In this document: piece after piece, positions 16,810 through 24,362 of the stretch
Numbering within the stretch: the stretch's first letter is position 1
How the letters are laid out: the number at the start of each line of letters is the position of its first letter
Program-made: the position numbers and the translations under genes
Notes under the pieces: generated by a model
Told to the model about the DNA's origin: nothing
The model's database searches: none
What the model saw: only the letters and a program-made list of their open reading frames with translations
Assembly (NCBI GenBank): GCA_025846845.1
Contig: JAOYTL010000007.1
Coordinates: 310,001 to 374,000, forward strand
From: Alloboseaceae bacterium BT-24-1
Lineage (GTDB): Bacteria > Pseudomonadota > Alphaproteobacteria > Rhizobiales > Beijerinckiaceae
Direction of reading: 5' to 3'
DNA length: 64,000 bases

Positions 16810-16828
16810 CGTGTTTCGTCGCCCAATC

Positions 16829-17362
16829 TTAAGCGGCACTGTCCCGCTTCGCCGCCTTGGCGAAGCGCTTGGTCACGCGCTCCCGCTTCAGCCGCGACAG
16901 ATAATCGATGAAGAGCACGCCGTTGAGATGGTCGATCTCGTGCTGCAGGCAGGTGGCGAGCAGGCCGTCGGCCTCGATCTCCTGCGCCTTGCCGTCGAGG
17001 TCGCGATAGCTGACCTTGACGCGCGCCGGCCGCTCGACCTCCTCGTAATATTCAGGGATCGAGAGGCAACCCTCCTCATAGGAGCTGAACTCGTCCGAGC
17101 TCCAGGTGACTTCCGGATTGACGAAGACCATCGGCTCGCGCGCCTGCTCCTCGCCGTCCTCGGCCTTCTTCGAGACATCGAGGGTGACGAGGCGGACCGG
17201 CTCGCCGATCTGGATCGCGGCGAGCCCGATTCCCGGCGCGTCGTACATCGTATCCAGCATGTCCTCAGCGAGCTTGCGGATCTCGGGTGTGATGTCGCCG
17301 ATCGGTGCGGAAACCTTGCGCAGCATCGAGTCGGGCAGGATGACGAGGGGGCGGATAGCCAT
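16829..17362 (-). CDS. def: Peptide deformylase
   Basis: A 177-residue deformylase that removes the formyl group from nascent proteins. All three family motifs are complete: motif 1 GIGLAAIQIG, motif 2 EEGCLSIPE (metal ligand C99), and motif 3 QHEIDHLNG (H141, catalytic E142, H145). The start MAIRPLVILPD is chosen because the longer frame (to 17401) is not conserved. A repeat element of about 110 bp separates it from fmt. Confidence 0.95.
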   Translation of the reverse strand: MAIRPLVILPDSMLRKVSAPIGDITPEIRKLAEDMLDTMYDAPGIGLAAIQIGEPVRLVTLDVSKKAEDGEEQAREPMVFVNPEVTWSSDEFSSYEEGCLSIPEYYEEVERPARVKVSYRDLDGKAQEIEADGLLATCLQHEIDHLNGVLFIDYLSRLKRERVTKRFAKAAKRDSAA

Positions 17363-17478
17363 AGGGCGCTCTGAAACGATTGTCGGGAGTTGCGGCGACA
17401 TAAAGCACTTGTGGGGAAGCGGTCAAACTGTTCCGCTTTCGTTCTAGAATTGCCACACGAATCGTGTAGGCTTACGCG

Positions 17479-18663
17479 ATGAACCAGATCGCTTTCGTCC
17501 TGCTCGAGCGGCCGGTGAGCTGGGCCGAGGCCGCCTTCGGCTTCGCCGGGCTCACGCTCATCCTGCTGACATTGGCGTTGTTGACGTCCTGGCGCGGGTC
17601 GCGCCGGCGCGAAATGGAAGCGGCGATGGCGGCCGAGCGTGCCCGCGAAATGGACGACAAGGTCGCCGAAATGAACCGGCTGCAAGCCGAGCTCACCGGC
17701 CGCATGCAGACCATGGCCGAGATCCTCTCGACCCGGCAGGGCGACCTCGCCCGTGTCATGGCCGACCGGATGGACGGCTTGCGCCAGCAGGTCGGCGCCG
17801 GGCTGGAGCAGAATGTCCGCCAGACCAGCGAGAGCCTCGGCAAATTGCAGGAGAGGCTCGCCGTCATCGACAGCGCCCAGAAGAACCTGACCGAGCTCAC
17901 TGGCGAGGTGGTGACGCTGAAGGACGTGCTCTCCAACAAGCAGGCGCGCGGCGCCTATGGCCAGGGCCGGATGGAAGCGATCATCCGCGACGGCCTCCCA
18001 GCGGCGTTCTTTTCGTTTCAACCCACGCTTTCGAGCGGCAAGCGACCGGACTGCCTGGTCACCCTGCCGGGAGACGGGCGCGGGCTCGTCATCGACGCCA
18101 AGTTCCCACTGGAGAGCTTCACCATGCTGCGCGAGGCGCGCGGCGACGAGGCGAAGAAGCAGGCTTCGGCGCGGGTACGCGGCGATGTCGGCCAGCACGT
18201 CAAGGACATCGCCGAGCGCTATTTCCTGCCGGGCGAGACGCAGGACATGGCGCTGCTCTTCGTGCCGTCGGAATCGATCTATGCCGATCTGCACGAGCAT
18301 TTCGACGACGTGATCCAGAAGGCGCACCGGGCGCGGGTGATGATCGTCTCGCCCTCGCTATTGGCGCTGGCGATCCAGCTGATGCAGTCGCTGGTGCGCG
18401 ATGCGCGGATGCGCGAGGAGGCGCAGGTGATCCAGTCGGAGGTCGGCAAACTGCTCGACGATGTCCGCCGCCTCGGTGAGCGCGTCGACAAGCTCGACAA
18501 CCATTTCCGCCAGGCGCAGGACGATGTCAGCCAGATCAAGACCTCGGCCGGCAAGGTCACCGGCCGGGCCGAGAGAATCGGCGCGCTCGAATTCGACGAT
18601 GCGCGGCCCAATGAGCCGGCCTTGCCGTTCGCCAAAGAGGTGAAGCTGAAGGCGGCGGAGTAA
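17479..18663 (+). CDS. rmuC: DNA recombination protein RmuC
   Basis: A 394-residue protein: an N-terminal membrane helix (about 18-37), a long coiled coil (about 40-150), then the RmuC nuclease-like domain (about 160-340: RGAYGQGRMEAIIRDGLP, VIDAKFPLE, FVPSESIYADLHEHFDDVI). RmuC limits recombination at inverted repeats; the molecular mechanism is unclear. It is divergent from def. Confidence 0.93.
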   Translation: MNQIAFVLLERPVSWAEAAFGFAGLTLILLTLALLTSWRGSRRREMEAAMAAERAREMDDKVAEMNRLQAELTGRMQTMAEILSTRQGDLARVMADRMDGLRQQVGAGLEQNVRQTSESLGKLQERLAVIDSAQKNLTELTGEVVTLKDVLSNKQARGAYGQGRMEAIIRDGLPAAFFSFQPTLSSGKRPDCLVTLPGDGRGLVIDAKFPLESFTMLREARGDEAKKQASARVRGDVGQHVKDIAERYFLPGETQDMALLFVPSESIYADLHEHFDDVIQKAHRARVMIVSPSLLALAIQLMQSLVRDARMREEAQVIQSEVGKLLDDVRRLGERVDKLDNHFRQAQDDVSQIKTSAGKVTGRAERIGALEFDDARPNEPALPFAKEVKLKAAE

Positions 18664-18678
18664 GCTCCGCCATCGACC

Positions 18679-19218
18679 TCAGCGTGGCCGCGGCAATTGC
18701 CGCTCGGCCTCGCCAATCAGGCTGTCCTGGCCGTCGGTCGGACCGCCATGCAGCGCGGCGACACGGCGCAGCATCGAAAAGAGCTCCTCGAACTCCGCCC
18801 GATTGAGATGCGGCCGCAGCAGGTCGCGCAGATCCATCAGTGCGATCGTCTTAGAGGGCGAGGCCTTGACGGCATGGCGCGCCAGGACGAGGCGTTCGTC
18901 GAGATCGGCGCCGTATTCCAGCATGACGCGCATCTCGCTGCGGATCAGATCGAGCTGCTCGGTCGTCGGCTCGCCGCGCTCATTGGCGACGAGGCACATC
19001 AGCGCAACGGCGCCGTCGCGGCTTTCCGGCAGCGTCTTCAACGCCGTGCGGCGCGCCTCGGCTTCGGCCTCGGCGCGACGCTTGCTCAAGAGCTCGCGCC
19101 GCTTCTGCTCGCTGCCGGCGCTGAGACGTTGGCTGACATATTCCATGCCACCGCCCCAGATCATCCAGTAGATCACGCCAGTGGTGATGGCGCCGACGAT
19201 GGTCGCGAGAATCGGCAT
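18679..19218 (-). CDS. Membrane-anchored TerB-like protein
   Basis: A 179-residue protein: one N-terminal membrane helix (MPILATIVGAITTGVIYWMI), an Arg/Glu/Ala-rich charged helix (about 35-60), and a C-terminal helical domain resembling TerB (ALMCLVANERGEPTTEQLDL ... LRPHLNRAEFEELFSMLRRV). TerB-like domains occur in stress and surface-sensing proteins; no role can be assigned. The start at MPILAT is chosen over one nine codons upstream because the membrane helix then starts normally. It is convergent with rmuC. Confidence 0.65.
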   Translation of the reverse strand: MPILATIVGAITTGVIYWMIWGGGMEYVSQRLSAGSEQKRRELLSKRRAEAEAEARRTALKTLPESRDGAVALMCLVANERGEPTTEQLDLIRSEMRVMLEYGADLDERLVLARHAVKASPSKTIALMDLRDLLRPHLNRAEFEELFSMLRRVAALHGGPTDGQDSLIGEAERQLPRPR

Positions 19219-19453
19219 ACGCGTCTCCTGTTGCAGCGCCTGCAATCGGGGCGAGCAATGCAGGACGGTTCGGGCTTGGCCTGATCAGAGCCTGTATCGC
19301 ACCCGCAGAGCCGCTTTTGTGACGAAGTCCTCCCTCGCCAGCCTTACAGCGGCGCTGGGCGCAACATATCGTCCGAACCGGGTCTGCCATGGCGAGATCA
19401 CATTCCGGCGTTGAATTGCAGGCTTCCCCAGACTGCGCCGGAGGCCTTCAGAC

Positions 19454-20695
19454 GTGCTCGTCCAGATCGGAACGCTCATCGCCGCGACGAGCCTCGTCCA
19501 GCTCGCCAACGGCTTCTTCAACACGTTCCTGTCGCTGCGCCTGACGGTGGAGGATTTCGGGGCGACGCTCACCGGCATCGTGCTCAGCGCCTATTTCGTC
19601 GGCTTCTCGATCGGCGCCATCGGCTGCGGCCGTGTCATCCAGCGCATCGGCCATATCCGCGCCTACGCCGCCTTCGCCGGCCTGGTCGTGGTGGCGACCG
19701 CGGCGATGCCGCTCTTCGTCTCGCCGCTCGGCTGGATCGCGAGCCGGATGGCGATCGGCATCGGCTGCGTCGGCCTGTTCATCACCACCGAGAGCTGGCT
19801 CAACGCCAAGGCTCCGCCCGAGCAACGCGGCCGCATCTTCTCGATCTACATGGTCGGCACGTTCCTGGCGCTGGCGGCCGGCCAGCTGCTGATCGGCAAG
19901 CTGCCCGTCGCCTCGACGACGCCGTTCAACATCGTCGTCGCGCTCTTCGCGCTGGCGCTGATGATGGTGAGCGCGACGCGGGCAGAGGCGCCGCCGCTTC
20001 CGAGCGACACGTCCCTCGCCTATGGCGAGCTGACACGACAGGCGCCGGTCTCGGTGATCGGCTGCATCGTCTCGGGCATCGTCACCAGCGCCTTCTACGC
20101 GCTGTTCCCGGCCTGGATGGCCCGAAACAACATCCCCCAGGAGACGATCGCCCTGTTCATGCTTGTCGCGGTGCTGGGCGGATTCGCCTTTCAGGTCCCG
20201 GTCGGCAGGCTGTCGGATCGGGGCGACCGCCGGGTCGTACTGGCAGGGCTCGCTCTCGGCTTCTCCGCTGCGGCAGTGCTGCTCGATCTCGTGCCGCGCC
20301 ATCTCGCGCTGGTGCTGCCGGTCGCCGCCCTGCTCGGCGGCTTCATGTCGACGCTCTATCCGGTCTGCGTCGCGCATGCGCTCGATCGCATGCCGCAGGA
20401 CCGTATCGTCGCCGTCAGCGGCCGGCTGATCCTGGTCAGCGGCATCGGCTCGGCGTTCGGCCCGATCCTCGGCGCCCAGGTGATGGCGCGCCTCGACATC
20501 AACGGGCTGCTCTATCTGATGGCTGCCGCGACCGCCGCTCTCGCGGCCGTCGCCGGCTTGCGCATCCGGCAGCGGGCGCCGGCCGAGCAGATGGCCGAGC
20601 GGCCCTTCGCGATCATCACCCCGCTGACCGCGCCGATCTCGCAGGAGCCGGAAGCGACGGACCCTGACGGGACGCCGCGTCCCCTGCCCGGCTGA
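19454..20695 (+). CDS. MFS transporter, YcaD-like
   Basis: A 413-residue transporter with twelve predicted helices. Family signs are the loop between helices 2 and 3 (GRVIQRIGHIRAYAAFA), the ITTESWLNAKAPPEQRGRIFSIY segment typical of YcaD-type proteins, and GRLSDRGDRRVVL after helix 8. Substrate unknown. A GTG start is used. It stands alone, with OsmC convergent 10 bp after its stop. Confidence 0.82.
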   Translation: MLVQIGTLIAATSLVQLANGFFNTFLSLRLTVEDFGATLTGIVLSAYFVGFSIGAIGCGRVIQRIGHIRAYAAFAGLVVVATAAMPLFVSPLGWIASRMAIGIGCVGLFITTESWLNAKAPPEQRGRIFSIYMVGTFLALAAGQLLIGKLPVASTTPFNIVVALFALALMMVSATRAEAPPLPSDTSLAYGELTRQAPVSVIGCIVSGIVTSAFYALFPAWMARNNIPQETIALFMLVAVLGGFAFQVPVGRLSDRGDRRVVLAGLALGFSAAAVLLDLVPRHLALVLPVAALLGGFMSTLYPVCVAHALDRMPQDRIVAVSGRLILVSGIGSAFGPILGAQVMARLDINGLLYLMAAATAALAAVAGLRIRQRAPAEQMAERPFAIITPLTAPISQEPEATDPDGTPRPLPG

Positions 20696-20705
20696 GCGCG
20701 TCAGC

Positions 20706-21215
20706 TCAGGCGGTCTGCAACACCGCGGACAGCTCCGGCTTGACGTTCAGGGTCTGGAAAACGACGCAATAGCGCTCGGTCAGCTTGAGCAAGGTATCGA
20801 GCTTCTCCTGCGGCGCGTCGGTCTCGACATCGAAGGAGAGGCGGATCGCCTTGAAGCCGACGGCGGCATCCTTGGCGACGCCGAGCGTGCCGCGGAAATC
20901 GAGATCGCCCTCGGCCCGGACCGTGCCCTTCTTCAACTCGATCTCGAGCGCGGTCGCAACCGCCTTCAGGGTCACGCCGGCGCAGGCGACGAGCGCCTCG
21001 AGCAGCATGTCGCCCGAGCAGAGCTCGGCGCCAGAGCCACCGGTCGCCGGGTGCAGGCCAGCGAGCGCGATCGCCCGGCCGGTCTCGACCTTGCAGGCGA
21101 TGTGCTGGTCGTCGAGCTCACCCCTGGCTTTCAGCGTGACCACCGCCGCATCGGGCGCCTCACGATACTTGTCCTTGAGCGGAGCCTGCAGAGCGCGCAG
21201 CGCGGTGACGTCCAT
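20706..21215 (-). CDS. OsmC family protein
   Basis: A 169-residue OsmC/Ohr-fold protein. The two conserved cysteines are in LVACAGVTL and ERYCVVFQTL, as in peroxide-reducing OsmC proteins that detoxify organic hydroperoxides. The segment LHPATGGSGAELCSGDMLLEA adds a third cysteine just before the core helix. Its length is slightly above the usual 140-150 because of an N-terminal helix. It lies downstream of the pseudo-ATPase gene, 45 bp from it on the same strand, so it may be co-transcribed from the SAM-II-led promoter. Confidence 0.85.
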   Translation of the reverse strand: MDVTALRALQAPLKDKYREAPDAAVVTLKARGELDDQHIACKVETGRAIALAGLHPATGGSGAELCSGDMLLEALVACAGVTLKAVATALEIELKKGTVRAEGDLDFRGTLGVAKDAAVGFKAIRLSFDVETDAPQEKLDTLLKLTERYCVVFQTLNVKPELSAVLQTA

Positions 21216-21260
21216 GATCGTGGTCCTCGGCAGAAACGGGGCACGGCCTGTCTAGCCGGT

Positions 21261-21974
21261 TCAGGCAGCGGCCTCCACCGCGGCAGGGACATGCCGGCTT
21301 TCCTTTTCAAGCGCCCGCCGCAGCTCCCGGCGGAGGGCGACGAAGCCGACGGAGCGCTCGTCGCGGGGGCGGCTCAGCAGATTGTCGAGGCTGAAAGCGA
21401 CAGGCCCCGGCTGCTGCGGCAGGATAAGGATGCGGTCGGCCAGCCGCACGGCCTCGTCGACGGAGCCAGTCGCGATGACGACGGCGGGGCGTCCTTGCGT
21501 ACAGAGCTCGGGCAGGAAGGCGGCCAGCCGCTCTCGAGCCTCGGCGTCGAGCGCCGCGAAGGGCTCATCGATCAGCAGCAGCCGCGGCCTGACCAGCAGA
21601 AGGCGGGCGATGGCGAGTTGCAGCAGCCCTTCCGGCGAGAGCGCGCCCGGACGCTGCGTCGCCTGCGCGGCGAGACCGACGCGCACCAGCACATTGGCGA
21701 TCAGGCCCTCGCGCTCGAACGGCGTCGCCTTCGGCAAGGCGAACGCCAGGTTCTCGGTGAGGCTGAGCCAGGGGAAGAAGCGCGGCCGGGCACAGAGCAG
21801 GCCGATCTCGGGGGTCGGAACCGGCCCCTCACCGGATGCGAGACTCGCAAATCCACGCAGCGTCGCCGAGCGCACCTCGATGGAGGCGCCGAGCAGCGCC
21901 ACGATCTGGCCCGCCGCCGGGTGCGGCAAAGCGGTATCGAGAGAGCTGGAGAGGCTGTGAAGAACGGCCGACAT
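21261..21974 (-). CDS. Degenerate ABC ATPase (pseudo-ATPase), paralogue of the downstream-encoded SsuB-like protein
   Basis: A 237-residue ABC nucleotide-binding-domain protein whose catalytic motifs are mostly gone. It aligns with the ATPase at 22719-23501 across the length. Walker A GGSGCGKTT there is LGASIEVRSATLRG here (residues 28-41); Q-loop IFQEPRLLPWLS is LCARPRFFPWLS (60-71); signature LSGGQ is LSPEG (112-116); switch VTHDVEEAV is ATGSVDEAV. Walker B LLLIDEPFAALDA (132-144) is intact. The frame is open throughout and has a strong AAGGAG 8 bp before the ATG, so it looks expressed, not decayed. It probably cannot bind or hydrolyse ATP normally and may be a regulatory or structural partner. 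A SAM-II riboswitch precedes it by about 60 nt. Confidence 0.8.
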   Translation of the reverse strand: MSAVLHSLSSSLDTALPHPAAGQIVALLGASIEVRSATLRGFASLASGEGPVPTPEIGLLCARPRFFPWLSLTENLAFALPKATPFEREGLIANVLVRVGLAAQATQRPGALSPEGLLQLAIARLLLVRPRLLLIDEPFAALDAEARERLAAFLPELCTQGRPAVVIATGSVDEAVRLADRILILPQQPGPVAFSLDNLLSRPRDERSVGFVALRRELRRALEKESRHVPAAVEAAA

Positions 21975-22035
21975 AAACTGGCTCCTTCCAAGACAAGGCG
22001 GAGGGAGCGTCAACGGCATCAGGCCATCTCATGTT

Positions 22036-22092
22036 CCCGCGCTTTAGCTGCATTTGTTTCGCGCCCGCAAGCTGAGGCTCAAATCGGCGCGT
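22036..22092 (-). promoter_or_regulatory. SAM-II (SAM-alpha) riboswitch, copy 1
   Basis: Reading 5'-3' on the minus strand the order is P1 arm CGCGC, then CGATTTGAG, then GCTTGCGG, then the P1 partner GCGCG, AAACAAATGCAG, and GCTAAAGCG. These are the conserved blocks of the SAM-II class, an H-type pseudoknot that binds S-adenosylmethionine and usually shuts off translation. It lies between the GNAT stop (22110) and the pseudo-ATPase start (21974). The copy at 25391-25448 is nearly identical. Identification is by memory of the consensus, not a covariance search. Confidence 0.88.
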
Positions 22093-22099
22093 ATGTCCT

Positions 22100-22136
22100 T
22101 TCATACGGTCTAGGCGTCCGTTTTGTCAAACGGACG
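22100..22136 (-). promoter_or_regulatory. Promoter of the pseudo-ATPase transcription unit, with 9-bp-arm palindrome
   Basis: TTGACA (22129-22124, minus) is followed after 17 bp by GTATGA (or after 18 bp by TATGAA), which would place the transcript start at the riboswitch's first base. The -35 sits in the centre of a perfect inverted repeat, CGTCCGTTT - 4 nt - AAACGGACG (22115-22136), which lies inside the last codons of the GNAT gene. The promoter of copy 2 has the same TTTGACAAA core. Confidence 0.5.
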
Positions 22137-22688
22137 ATCGCGCTCGACGAACTCGTCCCGCATGAGCCGGTAGCGGCATTGCAGCCCGATCTCGCCGCGC
22201 GATCGGGAGGGGCGCTCGACTTCGTCGAGCAAGCGGAAACCCAGCCCGGCCAGAACCCGGCCCGAAGCGGCATTGTCCGCCGCATGGCCAGAACGAAGCG
22301 CCGACAAGCCCCGCTCGGCGAAGGCGAACCGCACCACCGCCCTCGCCGCCTCGGAGGCGAAGCCCTGCCCCCAGGCCGCCTGCTCGAACCAGTAGCCGAG
22401 CTCGCCCTCGCCATGAGCGATCTCGTCGATATCGACCAGACCGATCATCCGGCCGTCCAGCGTCGCGGCGAAGCGATAGGCCTCGCCGTCGCGCCACTGG
22501 CGGGGGTGATCGGCGAACCAGGCCTCGGTCTCCGTCCGGTCAGGCGGGAACGAGGCCATCCGCAGCATGCGGGTGACCGCCCAGTCGGACTGGATCTCGA
22601 AGGCGCGTTGCGCACCGGCGGCGCTGGATGGCCGCAAGACGAGCCTAGCCGTGGCGATCATGGTGCGAGGGATAGGAGAAGCCGTCAT
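22110..22688 (-). CDS. GNAT N-acetyltransferase, RimJ/RimL type
   Basis: A 192-residue acetyltransferase of the RimJ/RimL subgroup: TARLVLRP at strand 1, then IGLVDIDEI, GELGYWFEQAAWGQGFASEAARAVVRFAF (acetyl-CoA loop QGFASEA), and NAASGRVLAGLGF. The acceptor is unknown. It starts 30 bp after the ABC ATPase stop and is likely the last gene of the importer operon; its 3' end contains the promoter of the pseudo-ATPase gene. Confidence 0.85.
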   Translation of the reverse strand: MTASPIPRTMIATARLVLRPSSAAGAQRAFEIQSDWAVTRMLRMASFPPDRTETEAWFADHPRQWRDGEAYRFAATLDGRMIGLVDIDEIAHGEGELGYWFEQAAWGQGFASEAARAVVRFAFAERGLSALRSGHAADNAASGRVLAGLGFRLLDEVERPSRSRGEIGLQCRYRLMRDEFVERDRPFDKTDA

Positions 22689-22718
22689 CGCCGCCAGATT
22701 GCCATGGCGAGACGAGGC

Positions 22719-23501
22719 CTACCACCACATCCCGGCGCTCTCGGCCGCCTTGTGCTGGCGGGGCTCGCTGTCGGTGAGCGAGCGGTCGAGCGTGCGCAAT
22801 GCCTCGCGCTTGATCGCCTCGAAGGCGGGCGAGAGCCGGTCGCGCGGGCGGGTCAGCGGATTGTCGAGCTCATCGAAGATGCGGCCGGGCCGCGGCTGCA
22901 TCACGACGATGCGGTCGGCCAGCGTCACGGCTTCCTCGACATCATGGGTGACCATCACCACGGTCGGCCGGCTCTCCTCCCAGAGCGCCAGCAGATGACC
23001 GTGCAGGCTTGCCCTCGTCGTCGCGTCGAGAGCGGAGAAGGGCTCGTCCATCAGCAGGAGCTTCGGCCGGGTGACGAGGGCGCGAGCGATGGCGACGCGC
23101 TGCTGCTGGCCGCCGGAAAGCTCGCGCGGCCAGCGCGCCTCGTAGCCGGCAAGGCCGACGCGGGCGAGCGCGCCGGTGACGAGGCGGTTGCGCTCCGCCG
23201 CGGGCAGATGACTGAGGCCGAAGCCGGCATTGTCGGCAACCGAGAGCCAGGGCAGCAGGCGCGGCTCCTGGAAGATCACGCCGACATCGGCCCGAGGCTC
23301 GGTGATGATGGCGTCGTCGAGCAGAATGCGGCCCTCGCTCGGGCGGTCGAGCCCGGCGACGAGGCGCAGCAGTGTGGTCTTGCCGCAGCCGGAACCGCCG
23401 ACCAGTGCCAGGATCTCGCCGGCGGCGACGGAGATGTCGATGCCGGACAAGGCCCGGGTGCCGGCGGCATAGGTCTTGGAGAGGTGATCGAAGGTGAGCA
23501 T
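22719..23501 (-). CDS. Sulfonate/nitrate-type ABC transporter ATP-binding protein (SsuB-like)
   Basis: A 260-residue ATPase with all motifs: Walker A GGSGCGKTT (35-43), Q-loop VIFQEPRLLPWLS, signature LSGGQQQR (128-135), Walker B LLLMDEPFSALDA (148-160), switch histidine H186 (VTHDVEEA). It belongs to the SsuB/TauB/NrtD group that drives uptake of sulfonates, nitrate or similar anions. It follows the permease gene by 7 bp. Expression is likely under the SAM-II riboswitch at 25391-25448. Confidence 0.9.
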   Translation of the reverse strand: MLTFDHLSKTYAAGTRALSGIDISVAAGEILALVGGSGCGKTTLLRLVAGLDRPSEGRILLDDAIITEPRADVGVIFQEPRLLPWLSVADNAGFGLSHLPAAERNRLVTGALARVGLAGYEARWPRELSGGQQQRVAIARALVTRPKLLLMDEPFSALDATTRASLHGHLLALWEESRPTVVMVTHDVEEAVTLADRIVVMQPRPGRIFDELDNPLTRPRDRLSPAFEAIKREALRTLDRSLTDSEPRQHKAAESAGMWW

Positions 23502-23508
23502 CCCGTCC

Positions 23509-24342
23509 TCAGAGCCTGTCCCTGGCGGTGTCCTGCCAGGCGAGGAAGGGGCGGGTGATGGCGAGCAGCAAGCCGTCGGCGAGCTTGCCGAGCACGGCGA
23601 AGGCGATGATCGCGGCGATGATCGTGTCGGGGCGGCCGAGCTGCTGGCCGTCGACCAGGAGATAGCCGAGGCCCTCGCTGGCGCCCATGATCTCGGCCGC
23701 GACGACGAACATGAAGCCGAGGCCGAGGCCGCCGCGCAGCGCCGTGAACCAGTCGGGCAGGATCGCCGGCAGCAGGACGCGCCGGACCATGGCGAGGCGG
23801 CTCAGGCGGAAGACGCGGCCGACCTCGACGATCTTGCGGTCGATCGAGAGGATCGCGGCCGCGACGCCGAGATAGACCGGGAAGAAGACGCCGACCGCGA
23901 TCAGCGCCACCTTCGAGGCCTCGAAGATGCCGAACCAGAGGATGAAGAGGGGTACCCAGGCGATCGACGGGATGGCGCGCAGGGCCTGCAGGGTCGGGTC
24001 GAGCAGGCCGCGCGCCAGCGGCAGCGCGCCGGTCAGGGCGCCGAGCGCCGTGCCGACGGCAGCGCCGATGCCGAAGCCGGCTGCGACGCGCCAGAGCGTC
24101 GCCAGCGCATGGGTCCAGAGCTCGCCGCTGACAGCGAGCTGCCAGAGCGTCTTGCCGACCACGCTGGGCGGCGGCATCAAACGGCCATTGGCGAGACCGG
24201 CCCGAACCAGGATTTCCCAGATGATCGCGAGGATGACGGGCAGCAGAAATCCGGCGAGCCGCAGGCCGACGCGAGAAGCCGGCCGCGCAGGCGGCGCGGC
24301 CGGCTTCCCGTCGATGGCTTCTGCGATCTCGATCGAACTCAT
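23509..24342 (-). CDS. Sulfonate-type ABC transporter permease (SsuC-like)
   Basis: A 277-residue inner-membrane permease with about six helices and the conserved cytoplasmic loop that docks on the ATPase (EVGRVFRLSRLAMVRRVLLPAILPDWFTALRGGLG, the EAA motif). The segments ALRAIPSIAWVPLFILWFGIFEASK and AAEIMGASEGLGYLL are typical of the SsuC/TauC group. It lies between the binding protein (20 bp) and the ATPase (7 bp). Confidence 0.9.
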   Translation of the reverse strand: MSSIEIAEAIDGKPAAPPARPASRVGLRLAGFLLPVILAIIWEILVRAGLANGRLMPPPSVVGKTLWQLAVSGELWTHALATLWRVAAGFGIGAAVGTALGALTGALPLARGLLDPTLQALRAIPSIAWVPLFILWFGIFEASKVALIAVGVFFPVYLGVAAAILSIDRKIVEVGRVFRLSRLAMVRRVLLPAILPDWFTALRGGLGLGFMFVVAAEIMGASEGLGYLLVDGQQLGRPDTIIAAIIAFAVLGKLADGLLLAITRPFLAWQDTARDRL

Positions 24343-24362
24343 TGCGACGGGATCATGCCCGC

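Noticed and set aside
21261..21974. Calling the degenerate ABC gene a pseudogene
   Set aside because: The frame is complete, of normal length, has a strong ribosome-binding site, its own riboswitch and promoter, and keeps Walker B; decay would not be expected to spare these.
21829..22033. Small frame starting ATG at 22033 just after riboswitch 1
   Set aside because: Runs out of frame through the pseudo-ATPase gene; no good ribosome-binding site apart from the riboswitch's own 3' end.
21051..23558. 835-residue plus-strand open frame
   Set aside because: It runs antisense over OsmC, the pseudo-ATPase, GNAT and SsuB-like genes, all with clear domains; such long shadows are common in high-GC DNA, and the predicted protein is Arg/Gly/Glu-rich without family motifs.
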